The notes below the pieces were generated by a model that saw nothing but the letters and a program-made list of their open reading frames with translations, ran no database searches and had not been told where the DNA came from. The position numbers were made by a program, and so were the translations under genes. This document shows, piece by piece, positions 10,808 to 19,786 of a DNA stretch of 64,000 nt. Location of the stretch: positions 124,001 to 188,000 of the forward strand of contig JACKBI010000004.1 in NCBI GenBank assembly GCA_020634615.1, read 5' to 3'. The first letter of the stretch is position 1; each line of letters opens with the position of its first letter. This DNA comes from Anaerolineales bacterium (GTDB lineage Bacteria > Chloroflexota > Anaerolineae > JAAEKA01).

Positions 10808-11449
10808 ATGGTCACAAAGAAACGACTGGGGATGCTGGTCGCGGTGATGGCGCTGGCAACGCTGCTCGCAGCCTGCGGCGGCGGTGTCGTGCCAGAAACG
10901 CCCACAACACCGGAGCCCCCTGCAACACCCACGACGCCACCCGACCCGCTGGCCGGCTGGATCGAATACACGCCGGACGACATCGGATTCACCGCCCGCC
11001 TGCCCCAGCAGCCAGACGTTCAGTCTCAGACCGTCCCTACCGAGGCTGGTGACCTTGAGATTGTCATGTACGTGGTCGAGCAATCCGCCAGCGCGCTGCT
11101 GGTCAGCCACAATGGGCTGCCGGCGCAACTATCCGAATTGGTCGCGGCCGGCGACACTGAAACCATCACAGCGATGCTGGACGGCGGGCGTGACGGTGCG
11201 ATGGGCAATGTCTCAGGCGTCGTGCAGGACGAGCAGGAGATCACCATCGACGGCAACAGCGGACGCGACATCGTCTTCACTGTGGATGGCAGCGCCTCAC
11301 CGACCGGGTCGGCGATCGATGGCCGCGCCCGGATAATCGTCACGCCGGACCGGCTGTGGCAGATCCTTGTGCTGGGCGCTCAGGGTGAGATGGACTCGGA
11401 ACAGGTCAATGCGTTCTTCGACTCGTTCAAGATCGCAGCCTCCCAGTAG
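10808..11449 (+). CDS. Lipoprotein, paralogue A
   Basis: A 213-residue lipoprotein of unknown function. A short basic N-terminus and a hydrophobic stretch lead to an 'LLAACGG' lipobox, then a Pro/Thr-rich linker and one compact domain. The domain pattern (GFTARLPxxPD near the front, 'FFDSFKIA' at the end) resembles PsbP/DcrB-like folds, which is inference only. The ATG at 10808 is chosen because AAGGAGCAAGGA lies directly upstream; an in-frame ATG at 10781 has no such site. A close paralogue with the same upstream motif lies at 13662, so this is a local duplication around the beta-helix gene. Confidence 0.85.
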   Translation: MVTKKRLGMLVAVMALATLLAACGGGVVPETPTTPEPPATPTTPPDPLAGWIEYTPDDIGFTARLPQQPDVQSQTVPTEAGDLEIVMYVVEQSASALLVSHNGLPAQLSELVAAGDTETITAMLDGGRDGAMGNVSGVVQDEQEITIDGNSGRDIVFTVDGSASPTGSAIDGRARIIVTPDRLWQILVLGAQGEMDSEQVNAFFDSFKIAASQ

Positions 11450-11483
11450 ATCCGGTTACGGGCCGGCGTTCGATTGAATCACA

Positions 11484-11520
11484 CAGCGTTGCCAACGTTT
11501 CGGAAACGTTGGCAACGCTG
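11484..11520. repeat. Perfect intergenic palindrome
   Basis: Two 17-base arms (11484-11500 and 11504-11520) are exact reverse complements around CGG. The palindrome lies 35 bases after the lipoprotein stop and 25 bases before the next ATG. There is no T-run, so it is not a classical terminator. The TGCCAAC/GTTGGCA core is shared with the palindrome at 13596. Confidence 0.8.
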
Positions 11521-11544
11521 ACCAGGTTTCAGGAGGTACCTAAC

Positions 11545-13584
11545 ATGTTCCATTGGCTGACCGGTCTTCGGTCGCGAGGATTTTCAATAGCAATTACGGC
11601 AGCGCTGGTTTTGGTAACTGCGCCGACAGCCTTTGCCCACACCGGGCCTGGGGTGCTACCTGCGCCGCAGGTCACCACGAAGGTACTGAACACCTTCGTG
11701 GTGAACATCACCGGCGATCAGCCAGACGGCAACCCGGGCGACGGTTTGTGCGAGGTCGATGTCGCGGGCAGGCCATGCACGCTGCGCGCTGCCATTGAGG
11801 AAGCCAATCAGTTGGGTGGCGGTCCGCACCGAATCGAATTCGACATCCCAGGCGACGGTCCCCACGAGATTCAGCCGGCCAGCCCGTTGCCTGTCATCGA
11901 CGTGCCGGTGGAAATCGACGGCGCGTCGCAGCCCATCGCCAGATGCCCCTCCATCGGCAACGCTGCCACGTTACGGATCATCCTTGACGGCAGAGCGGCA
12001 GGGTCCAGCAACGCCTTGACTTTTGCCGCCGGCAGCGATGGCAGCAGTGTGAGCGGACTGGTGATTCGAGGCTGGAGCGGAAACGGCATCAAGCTGGAGA
12101 GCAGCAACAACCTGGTTACCTGCAACCTCATCGGCGTGGATGTCGATGGCTCCGCAGACGCCGGGAATAGCCTTCAGGGCATACATGTCACTGGCGCTAA
12201 CAACCAGATCGGAGGCGCCGACGCCAGCCAACGCAATGTGATCTCCGGCAACGGCGCTTCCGGCATCTATATTCAAAGCCCCAGCGCCACCGGGAATACT
12301 GTCAAGGGCAACTACATTGGCACCGATGTGTCGGCTACCAGCGCTATCCCCAACGATGACACTGGCGTGCGCTGCCACAATGCCGATAACAATACAATCG
12401 GCGGCTCGGAGGCCGGCGCTGGCAATGTGATCTCTGGCAACGGGCTATTCGGGGTGCATCTGCGCACCGGCAGCGACTTGAATCAGGTGCTGGGCAACAT
12501 CATCGGTCTGAATGCCAGCGGCACCGCGGCCATTCCCAATTTCAGTACCGGGGTGTACGTGGTCGGCTCCGGTGAAAACAAGATCGGGGACTACGGCGCC
12601 GGCAACGGCAACCTGATCTCAGGGAACGGCGGGGTCGGCATCTACCTGCTGGACGACTCTAACTTCAACTATATTCTGAACAACATCATCGGTCTGGACG
12701 CCAGCGGCAGCGTCGCGCTGGGCAACACGCAGTTCGGCGTTTTGCTGGACGGCAGTGGTGGCAACACCATCGGTGGGCCCGGTAACGGCAACGTGATTAC
12801 CGCCAACAACAACGACGAAATTGAACTGCGCAACAGTGTTGCGAATCAGATCGATTCCAATCGGATCGGCACGAACAGTGCAGGAACGACCATCATTGCC
12901 AGCAACGGCGTCGGCATCGTGCTTGACGATTCTGACGTCAACCTGGTCCTTCGCAACACAATCGCAGGTAACTCCGGCGGAGGCATCGACGTCGTGACTG
13001 CGGCCGTGCGAAACACCATCTACGCCAACCACATCTATAACAACACTGGCCTGGGCATCGACCTGGGCAACAATGGTGTCACACCCAATGACCCGGGCGA
13101 TTCTGACACTGGCGACAACCAACTTCAAAACTATCCCATCTTGACAATCGCTACCGAGTCGCGGGTCAAGGGTATGCTGGACACCCTCCCCGGCGACATC
13201 GACCTGCACTTCTATGTCAACGACACATGCGACGCTTCGGGCTACGGCGAGGGCGAATCATATGTCGGCCTGCACGAGTTCTATGTACCTGGTGTGACCA
13301 CCCTATTCAGCTATTTTGTTCCGGCTGGCGCGCTGCAGATCGGCCAGTATGTGACAGCCACAGCCACCGACTCGGACGGCAACACGTCCGAGTTCTCGGC
13401 CTGTCTGGAGGTCACGTGCAGCAGCCCTGATGTTGACGACGACGGCGACGTGGACGTCAATGACATCATTGCCGTGGCTACCCAGTGGAACGCGCAGACC
13501 TACAACGCCACCTACGATTTGAACTGCGACAACGACATCGACATCCTGGATGTGCAGATCGCCGCCGGCGCGTTTGGATTGTAG
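11545..13584 (+). CDS. Secreted CSLREA-type beta-helix protein with dockerin-like tail
   Basis: A 679-residue exported protein. A signal peptide (basic, then hydrophobic to an 'AFA' cleavage site) precedes a CSLREA-type motif with 'CTLRAAIEEAN'. A long array of parallel-beta-helix turns follows, rich in 'GNxISGN' and 'NxIGxDxSG'. A Cys-containing beta domain comes next, and two DxDxDxDxxD-like loops form a dockerin-type end ('DVDDDGDVDVNDI', 'DLNCDNDIDILDV'). The ATG at 11545 has AGGAGG 8 bases upstream. The family is predicted to bind or process extracellular polysaccharide; no catalytic residues can be assigned. It sits between two paralogous lipoproteins. Confidence 0.88.
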   Translation: MFHWLTGLRSRGFSIAITAALVLVTAPTAFAHTGPGVLPAPQVTTKVLNTFVVNITGDQPDGNPGDGLCEVDVAGRPCTLRAAIEEANQLGGGPHRIEFDIPGDGPHEIQPASPLPVIDVPVEIDGASQPIARCPSIGNAATLRIILDGRAAGSSNALTFAAGSDGSSVSGLVIRGWSGNGIKLESSNNLVTCNLIGVDVDGSADAGNSLQGIHVTGANNQIGGADASQRNVISGNGASGIYIQSPSATGNTVKGNYIGTDVSATSAIPNDDTGVRCHNADNNTIGGSEAGAGNVISGNGLFGVHLRTGSDLNQVLGNIIGLNASGTAAIPNFSTGVYVVGSGENKIGDYGAGNGNLISGNGGVGIYLLDDSNFNYILNNIIGLDASGSVALGNTQFGVLLDGSGGNTIGGPGNGNVITANNNDEIELRNSVANQIDSNRIGTNSAGTTIIASNGVGIVLDDSDVNLVLRNTIAGNSGGGIDVVTAAVRNTIYANHIYNNTGLGIDLGNNGVTPNDPGDSDTGDNQLQNYPILTIATESRVKGMLDTLPGDIDLHFYVNDTCDASGYGEGESYVGLHEFYVPGVTTLFSYFVPAGALQIGQYVTATATDSDGNTSEFSACLEVTCSSPDVDDDGDVDVNDIIAVATQWNAQTYNATYDLNCDNDIDILDVQIAAGAFGL

Positions 13585-13595
13585 ATACTTGACGC

Positions 13596-13630
13596 AGAGA
13601 TGCCAACTTCACGGAAAAGTTGGCATCTCT
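13596..13630. repeat. Intergenic palindrome related to the one at 11484
   Basis: Arms 13596-13609 and 13617-13630 (14 bases) are exact reverse complements around a 7-base loop. The palindrome follows the beta-helix stop by 12 bases and precedes lipoprotein B by about 30. It shares the TGCCAAC/GTTGGCA core with the 11484 palindrome. It may serve transcript ends, but no T-run follows. Confidence 0.75.
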
Positions 13631-13661
13631 CGCATCAGGTGACAGAAACAAGGAGCAAGGA

Positions 13662-14303
13662 ATGTTCTCAGTTAGACGTTTGATGAGTTTCGTCGCGCTG
13701 ATGGTCCTGGCCGCGCTGCTGGCGGCCTGCGGCGGCAGCGCGACGCCGGAAAGCCCCGCTGCAACTGAGGCGCCCGCAGCGCCTACCACACCGCCCGACC
13801 CGCTGGCCGGCTGGATCGAGTACACGGCGGACGACCAGGGTTTCACCGCCCGTCTGCCGAAGCAGCCCGACGTTCAGTCGCAGACCGTTCCCACCGAAGC
13901 CGGCGACATCGAGATCGTCATGTATGTGGTGGAGCAGGGGGACGGCGCGCTGCTGGTCAGCCATAACGAGCTGCCGCCACAACTGGCCGAAATGGTGACC
14001 GCTGGCGACGCGGAAGTCACCACCTCGATGCTGGACGGCGGGCGCGACGGCGCGCTGGCCAATGTGTCGGGCGTCCTGCAAAGCGAGCAGGAGATCACCG
14101 TCGACGGCATCTCCGGACGCGACATCAACTTCACCGTCGATGGCAGCAACTCGCCGACCGGCAAGGCCATCGACGGCCGCGCCCGAATCCTCGTCACGCC
14201 CCAACGGCTTTGGCAGATTCTGGCGCTTGCCAGCCAAGGCGAGATGAACGAGAAGCAGGTCAACGCCTTCTTCGAGTCGTTCAAGATCGCCGTAGGAGAG
14301 TAG
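13662..14303 (+). CDS. Lipoprotein, paralogue B
   Basis: A 213-residue lipoprotein that can be aligned end to end with the product at 10808: same 'LLAACGG' lipobox, 'PPDPLAGWIEYT' after the linker, 'VQSQTVPTEAGD', 'MLDGGRDGA' and 'FFESFKIA'. The ATG at 13662 follows the identical AAGGAGCAAGGA ribosome-binding stretch. Function is unknown; a PsbP/DcrB-like fold is a guess. The pair and the beta-helix gene between them look like one surface cassette in which the lipoprotein gene and its leader were duplicated. Confidence 0.85.
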   Translation: MFSVRRLMSFVALMVLAALLAACGGSATPESPAATEAPAAPTTPPDPLAGWIEYTADDQGFTARLPKQPDVQSQTVPTEAGDIEIVMYVVEQGDGALLVSHNELPPQLAEMVTAGDAEVTTSMLDGGRDGALANVSGVLQSEQEITVDGISGRDINFTVDGSNSPTGKAIDGRARILVTPQRLWQILALASQGEMNEKQVNAFFESFKIAVGE

Positions 14304-14319
14304 CGCGTCACACGGAGAG

Positions 14320-16236
14320 TTACGGAAGATACTCGGGGCCGAGAAACTTCAGCAGGGCCGGATCGACCTCGTCACCGGCGACTTCCTGCTGCAATGTGGT
14401 CAGCCGGCCGTCGTAGGCCGCCGCGGCCGCGGAGTCGCCACAGCCCGGCCCCAGCAACACAACATCTTCCTCAAAATAGCACACTTCCAGGCCGCGCACG
14501 TCGGCGATCCAGCGCAGCAGACCGTAATACTGGCGCGGCTGGACGCCGTAACGGTGGTCGTTCAGGTCTACCAGCACCCAGTCGACCCGGTCGGCGACGC
14601 GGACGATGCGCGGATCGTGCAGCAGGAACAACTCCCGGCGGTTGGCCAGATGCGACGCGTAGGCCTCGCTGGTTGCCAGGGCGCCATCGGCGGGCAGCAA
14701 CTCGGTCGCAGCGCGCAATGCTGTCACGCTTTGCGGCGATACCCGCCACGCCAGTCCGTAGTTTTCCCAATCAAGCGGCCCCATACGTGGCTGCCAGAAC
14801 TGGTCAAAACTCAACGCCAGCAGCGCGCATCCCACCAGCCAAACCACCACCAACGCCCCGCGCCCTTCTTTCCCTTCTTTCCCTAGTTTCCCTTCCTTCC
14901 CCTCAGTTCCCTCCTTTCCTTCCCCTCCCCGCGCCAAAACTCGTTCCGTCCCATACACCGCCGCCGCAAAAACAACCGGAATCGTCGCCGCCGCATAGTG
15001 GAAATAGATCGACGACTGGTAAAGGTTGCCTGCCAGCCAGTTGACGGCGACCGCCGGCAAGCTGACCAGAACAGCCGGGCTGAGCAGCGATGTAAAACCC
15101 AGCGGCAACAGGAACTTGACCAGCATCCACAGCCGGCGCGGATCGGCCAGCAGGTGCTGCAAGATACGCCCCGGATTGCCAAGCACGTCAGCGGGGCCGG
15201 CCAGCAGCCACGAATACCTTGCCAGCGTGTCAGACGGCGCGCTGCGAAACGCGGGAATGATCACCAGGAGCGCAACGAGCGACCAGACGACGCCCGCGCC
15301 AGCCCACGCCAGCCCAATAGTCTTCATGCGCCGGTTGCTTCCGCGTCGGGCCTGATCGCCTGCTGGCGGCCAGGAGCGGGCGCGCCACCAGGCAAACACG
15401 CCAAAGGCGGCGACAGTCAGCCCAACATCCTCTTTGCACAATAGCGCCAACAGCAGCGCCAGACTCATCCAGCCGGCGCGGCGAGACTCCAGCGCCAGAA
15501 ACGCCGCCAGCAGCAGCGGCACAACCAGCACTTCCTCGTGGAATTCGAAACGGTTGACAAAGCCCAGCGCCGGGTAGGTCAGGAAGATCAGCGCCAGAAC
15601 GAGGGACAGCAAATACGGGTTGACCGACAGCCGGCGGCGTGCCAGCAGCGCCAATGGCAAGGCGCCTGACGCCAGAACGACGGCCTGCAGCACTAGCAGC
15701 AGCCGCGGATCGGGCATGAGACGATAGAGAGGAGCGAGCAGCAGAATGATGGGGGAGACGTGGTCGCCCAGGTAGTTGTCCACTTCCACCGATCCGGCAA
15801 AAAGCCGGCCGTGGCTCGTGTTCCAGAAGACCTGCGCATGCAAGCCGAGGTCGTAGGCCTTCGCGTTGAAATGGTTGAAGCGGGTGATGCTGTACGCGGC
15901 GAACACCAGCGCCATGGTCAGCGTCACGGCAAGCAGGAGCACCCACCAACGCCAGCCCACTGCCAGCCAGCGCTCGACACGGGCCAGCGGCCGGGCAGCT
16001 CGCCCGGCCGCCGCTTCGATCTGCGGGCTGAGCCAGGCAACCAGCAACAGCACCAAACCCAGCAGCGCCGCGGCCACACGCACTTCGCTCAACAGACTGC
16101 TGTTGAACTGCGACAGCCGCGCCGCGCCGGACCAAAGCGGTAGAATCACCAAAGCGCCGGCCATGAGCGCCAATCCGACGGCCGTCATTCCCCAGCGCAC
16201 GACTGGTCGCAACCCCGGCCGCCGCGCCACTGTCAA
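14320..16236 (-). CDS. DUF2079 polytopic membrane protein
   Basis: A 638-residue protein with about ten hydrophobic segments. The 'YDLGLHAQVFWNTSHGR' motif near residue 125 and 'FEFHEE' near 235 mark it as DUF2079, a family related by fold to GT-C glycosyltransferases; its substrate is unknown. The start overlaps the asparaginase stop by 4 bases (ATGA), so it is the last gene of the operon running from threonine synthase. An odd Glu/Gly/Lys-rich stretch (coding 14863-14932) sits between two membrane segments and looks inserted; a near relative of it occurs in the unrelated gene at 57046. Confidence 0.85.
   Translation of the reverse strand: MTVARRPGLRPVVRWGMTAVGLALMAGALVILPLWSGAARLSQFNSSLLSEVRVAAALLGLVLLLVAWLSPQIEAAAGRAARPLARVERWLAVGWRWWVLLLAVTLTMALVFAAYSITRFNHFNAKAYDLGLHAQVFWNTSHGRLFAGSVEVDNYLGDHVSPIILLLAPLYRLMPDPRLLLVLQAVVLASGALPLALLARRRLSVNPYLLSLVLALIFLTYPALGFVNRFEFHEEVLVVPLLLAAFLALESRRAGWMSLALLLALLCKEDVGLTVAAFGVFAWWRARSWPPAGDQARRGSNRRMKTIGLAWAGAGVVWSLVALLVIIPAFRSAPSDTLARYSWLLAGPADVLGNPGRILQHLLADPRRLWMLVKFLLPLGFTSLLSPAVLVSLPAVAVNWLAGNLYQSSIYFHYAAATIPVVFAAAVYGTERVLARGGEGKEGTEGKEGKLGKEGKEGRGALVVVWLVGCALLALSFDQFWQPRMGPLDWENYGLAWRVSPQSVTALRAATELLPADGALATSEAYASHLANRRELFLLHDPRIVRVADRVDWVLVDLNDHRYGVQPRQYYGLLRWIADVRGLEVCYFEEDVVLLGPGCGDSAAAAAYDGRLTTLQQEVAGDEVDPALLKFLGPEYLP
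14863..14932 (-). repeat. In-frame purine-rich repeat inside the DUF2079 gene
   Basis: Read on the coding strand this is a run of GGGAAGGAAGGG-type repeats of almost only purines, coding for 'GEGKEGTEGKEGKLGKEGKE'. The base composition is unlike the rest of the gene. The repeat at 57561-57603 has the same build and codes for a similar peptide. Confidence 0.7.
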
Positions 16237-17252
16237 CGAAGAAACTCCAACGGGGGATCGTAGATAGTGAGGTCAAACACCGGGCGCATTTCGCCCACCA
16301 CAACCTGGCGATGGTTGCGCACTTCAGGACGGCGCAGCGATTCCAGCGACACCAGCACGTCATGCGTCGCCAGGCCCAGGCGTTCCAGCACGGCGTAGAT
16401 CACCGGACCTTTGGCCCGCGCCGCGCCGTCGGCCATCTTCAGCGTGAAACCAAGCGAGCGGCCATCGGGTGTACGGATACCAATGCCCTGGTAACCCTCC
16501 GCGCCGCCCTTGGCGACCAGCGCGCCCGCGCCGGCGCGCATCAACATATCGTCCATAGCACCGTGGCCCGAGACAAGGTGCGGATACGCTTGCATGGCAG
16601 CCACGATCCGGCGCGCTTCCTGCGGAGACGTTGGATCGATCAATCGAGCGAAGGCCAGCGCAGCATTGGCCAGCGGCATGGCAAAGGCGGGAACGGTGCA
16701 GTTGTCGGGAGCAACCGAAATCGCCTCGGCTGGCAGGCCGGTAAACTCGACCAACCGCTGCATGATGGCACGCTGCACCGGGTGGGAAGGATCAGTATAG
16801 TCGCTGTCCGCGCACTGCCAGAAGGTTGCCAGCGTCAACATCCCGGAATGCTTGCCGGAGCAGTTGTTGTGACGCGGATCGGGGGTCAGGCCGGCCGCAG
16901 CCAGCCGGCGCGTCGCTTCTTCATCAATGGGCCAGTGGACGCCACAGCGCAGGGCCGACGCGTCCAGGCCACTCGCGTCGAGAATGCGCTGGCAGACCGC
17001 GACGTGTTCCTCGGTGCCGTGGTGCGAGGCGCACATCAACGCCAGCGCGTCCTGCGCCAGACCGGTCCGGTCAAACGCACCGCTGGCGACCGTGGGCATC
17101 GCCTGAAACGGCTTGGCCGATGATCGCAGGTAGGCAGCGTAAAAGGGATCGCCCGCACTTGCCAGCAGCCGACCATCAGAATCGACTACCGCCAGCGCGC
17201 CCAAGTGGCGGCTTTCGACGATCTCGCCGCGGGTGATTTCGACCAGCGGCAC
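16233..17252 (-). CDS. Type III (Rhizobium-type) L-asparaginase
   Basis: Hydrolyses L-asparagine to aspartate and ammonia in the cytoplasm. Family hallmarks are visible: 'RSSAKPFQ' (Ser-x-x-Lys pair), 'NNCSGKHSGM' (Cys-x-x-Lys) and a second Cys in 'DNCTVPAFAMP', as in the zinc-containing Rhizobium etli enzyme family. The open frame runs back to a TTG at 17330, but homology begins at 'PLVEITRG', so the GTG at 17252 is preferred; neither has a good ribosome-binding site. The gene lies 26 bases (from the TTG) to about 100 bases after the MBL gene and overlaps the DUF2079 gene by 4 bases. Confidence 0.88.
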   Translation of the reverse strand: MPLVEITRGEIVESRHLGALAVVDSDGRLLASAGDPFYAAYLRSSAKPFQAMPTVASGAFDRTGLAQDALALMCASHHGTEEHVAVCQRILDASGLDASALRCGVHWPIDEEATRRLAAAGLTPDPRHNNCSGKHSGMLTLATFWQCADSDYTDPSHPVQRAIMQRLVEFTGLPAEAISVAPDNCTVPAFAMPLANAALAFARLIDPTSPQEARRIVAAMQAYPHLVSGHGAMDDMLMRAGAGALVAKGGAEGYQGIGIRTPDGRSLGFTLKMADGAARAKGPVIYAVLERLGLATHDVLVSLESLRRPEVRNHRQVVVGEMRPVFDLTIYDPPLEFLR

Positions 17253-17356
17253 GGCTGCGGCTACCGAGTCAGATTTGGCATGTGGCGCAGGGTAGGGTAA
17301 CAAGCTATGGCGTCCTGGAGAGTCTGGCAATGGGAGCTAGCAGAATCAGGAAAATC

Positions 17357-18463
17357 TCACTCGTCAATACCGTCCTCGTCGAGGTCGTCGAGGTCATCGT
17401 CGTCTTCCTCATCATCATCCTCATCGTCATTATCGCCTTCATCATCGTCAACGTCGCCATCCAGCCTGCTGCCAACGTCTGCCAACGCGCTGCGGTACTC
17501 AGCGTCGTCGCTGTCTTCTACGGCGCCTGCTTCCGAGACCGTACTGCCGGCCTCTGTCTCAGACTCTTCAACCTCGTCCGGGGCGATTTCCTTTTCTTGA
17601 TCTTCGTCTTGCTCTTCGGCCTCGGCGCCCTTCTTGTACTCGTTGTAAACGCGATTGATCGCCTGTTTGATCTGCGACTCGATCTTGCCGCGCCGATCCG
17701 GGTTGACGGTAAACATCGGCACCAGTTGCTTGACCAGCGAGCTGGCCGTCTCTTGTTTCGAGTAGCCGCGGCGGATACGAATGCGCACCTGGCGGCGGAC
17801 GTAGCGAATGTAGGCTGACAATGGTTCGGTGGCCTCGACGGTGGTCAGGGGACCATGGCCGGGCACGATGATCTGCGGGTGCAGCTTGCGTATCTGGCGC
17901 AGCGCGTCCAGCCACTGCTTGCTGTTAGCCTGCGCCATATAGGGATGCTGATCCCACCAAACCGTGTCGCCGGCAAAGAGGACTTTTTCCTCGGGCAGCC
18001 AGATGACGATGGTGGCCTCTGTGTGCCCACCAACGTGAATCAGGCGCACGGTGCGCCCGCCGTGGTCGATGTCCATGCGCGTGTCGAAGGTAATGGTGGG
18101 CCGGACGATGCGCAGATCTGCCAGTTCTGCCTGAATCTTCGGCTCGCGCTTGAAAGAATCGACAACCCGCTGGCAGAAATTCGCGCCGTAGCCGCGCATG
18201 TTCTTCCACGCCAGGTCATGGGCAATGACTGGCGCGTCGTAGTACTGATTGCCCAGCACGTGGCCGCGGTGGTGATCGGTGTTGATGACGTACAGAATCG
18301 GTTTGTTGCCGGTGATCTGGCGGATGTATTCCAGCCAACGCCGGCTCTCCGAGGGAATCATCGGCGTGTCGATGAGGATGTTTCCATCATCGGTCTCGAT
18401 CAGGCCAACGTTGCAGCCGCGAAAATCAAGGTTGACGTAGACGCCAGGTGCGATCTCTTGCAT
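17357..18463 (-). CDS. MBL-fold hydrolase-like protein with acidic C-terminal tail
   Basis: A metallo-beta-lactamase-fold protein of 368 residues. The first metal motif reads 'NTDHHRGH' instead of HxHxDH, so one His and the Asp are replaced. 'HVGGHTEA', 'FAGDTVWW' and 'VPGHGP' supply the later ligand positions. About 90 residues at the end are highly acidic and finish in a nearly pure Asp/Glu run, absent from typical family members. The ATG at 18463 ('MQEIAPGVYV') is chosen because the fold begins there; an in-frame ATG at 18523 adds 20 unrelated residues. Substrate unknown; altered metal chemistry is inference. Confidence 0.85.
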   Translation of the reverse strand: MQEIAPGVYVNLDFRGCNVGLIETDDGNILIDTPMIPSESRRWLEYIRQITGNKPILYVINTDHHRGHVLGNQYYDAPVIAHDLAWKNMRGYGANFCQRVVDSFKREPKIQAELADLRIVRPTITFDTRMDIDHGGRTVRLIHVGGHTEATIVIWLPEEKVLFAGDTVWWDQHPYMAQANSKQWLDALRQIRKLHPQIIVPGHGPLTTVEATEPLSAYIRYVRRQVRIRIRRGYSKQETASSLVKQLVPMFTVNPDRRGKIESQIKQAINRVYNEYKKGAEAEEQDEDQEKEIAPDEVEESETEAGSTVSEAGAVEDSDDAEYRSALADVGSRLDGDVDDDEGDNDDEDDDEEDDDDLDDLDEDGIDE

Positions 18464-18583
18464 GTCTGTTTTCTCGTTGTGTTTATTGTATGTCTGTAAC
18501 TGAGGCTGGGAACGAAGTGTCATGAAACATGATGCGTGGTGCTCGCACTCACGTTCTCCATCCCAACCCGACTTCGCCAGATT

Positions 18584-19786
18584 TCAGTTGCGTGCGTCGG
18601 CAACCACGTCCGCGGCCAGTGCCAGCGCTTGCGCTGCACGTTCCCAGTCAGGAAACGCGCCTTGAGCGTAGTCGCCGCGGCCGCCGCCTTTGCCACCAGC
18701 CGCGGCCACCAACGCACGCACCAACTGACCGGCATCGATGGACACATCTTCGCTGCGCGCCACAAAAAGCTGCGGTGCGGCGCCGCCCGTCAGAACGGTG
18801 ACTGTCCCGGGAAAGCCACGCAGGATCAGCGCCAGTTGCTTGACCTGCTCGCTCTGCCAACCGGGATACTGTGCGACGATCAAGTGCGGCTCGCTGCCGT
18901 TCCTGGCTGCCGTGGCCAGCAGACGCTGCGCCTCGGCCTCAACCAGCGCGGTTTGCGCTTCTTTGAGCGCCTTGTAGTTGGCGTTGGCCTGTTCGTGCAT
19001 GCGCTCTACGACGGTATCGAGGTCGTCTTCGGCGCAGCCAAACCGAAGCGCCAAGCGGCGCGTCAGGTCGTGTTTGCGCTCATAATCGGCCCGCGCCCGC
19101 CCGCCGCAGACGAAATGGATGCGGGTTTCCTGGCCGCGACGCTCAGCCCGCAGCAGCTTGATCAGCCCGACCTGAGCGGTAGCCGCAACGTGAGTACCGC
19201 TGCAGGCCACTCGATCGAAGTCGCCGATCTCCACCAGCCGCAGCGGACCGTCGATGGCAGGCTGCTTGCGCAACGCCAGCGCCGGCAATTCGTCCTCGGA
19301 GACGATGCGTGCCGTGATCGGCAAATTGCGCTGGACCACCAGATTCGCCAGTCGCTCCGCGTCGGCCAGCGCCTCGTCGCTCAACCCAATGCGGTTCAGG
19401 TCGATGGTCAGGCTGGTGTCGCTGAGATGCCACGCAACTGTCAGCGCGTCGTGGGTTTCGATGAACGACTGCGACAGGATGTGCTGGCCGCTGTGGTTCT
19501 GCATGTGATCCCAACGCCGCGACCAGTCGATCTCGCCGCGCACGGTTGTGTCGTCCAGAGGGAGCAGACCAGCCAGCACATGCCAGATCAGATCGCCCTC
19601 GTCGCGCACGTCCACCACGGGGACGCCATTCAACGTTCCCGTGTCACTGGGTTGACCGCCGCCGGTCGGATAGAACGCAGTGCGGTCCAAGGCAACGGCG
19701 GGCTGCCCGTTGATCTCAGCCCTCGCCACCACATCGGCCGTGAAATCGGTCTGGTAGGCATTGTCGTAATAGAGACGTATGGTCAT
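18584..19786 (-). CDS. Alanyl-tRNA editing protein (AlaX-like, with DHHA1 domain)
   Basis: A stand-alone editing protein predicted to remove wrongly attached serine or glycine from tRNA-Ala. It has the zinc-binding HxxxH ('HSGQH', residues 98-102) and CxxxH ('CSGTH', 195-199) motifs of the AlaRS second additional domain. A helical linker and a DHHA1 domain with 'GGKGGGR' near the end follow; there is no aminoacylation domain. At 400 residues it fits the long AlaX type. Its ATG shares one base with the threonine synthase stop (TGATG), so the two are probably translationally coupled. Confidence 0.92.
   Translation of the reverse strand: MTIRLYYDNAYQTDFTADVVARAEINGQPAVALDRTAFYPTGGGQPSDTGTLNGVPVVDVRDEGDLIWHVLAGLLPLDDTTVRGEIDWSRRWDHMQNHSGQHILSQSFIETHDALTVAWHLSDTSLTIDLNRIGLSDEALADAERLANLVVQRNLPITARIVSEDELPALALRKQPAIDGPLRLVEIGDFDRVACSGTHVAATAQVGLIKLLRAERRGQETRIHFVCGGRARADYERKHDLTRRLALRFGCAEDDLDTVVERMHEQANANYKALKEAQTALVEAEAQRLLATAARNGSEPHLIVAQYPGWQSEQVKQLALILRGFPGTVTVLTGGAAPQLFVARSEDVSIDAGQLVRALVAAAGGKGGGRGDYAQGAFPDWERAAQALALAADVVADARN

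Noticed and set aside
17380..17470. Possible simple-repeat array (CATCATCGTC-type)
   Set aside because: It is the coding DNA of the acidic tail of the MBL protein, not an independent repeat.
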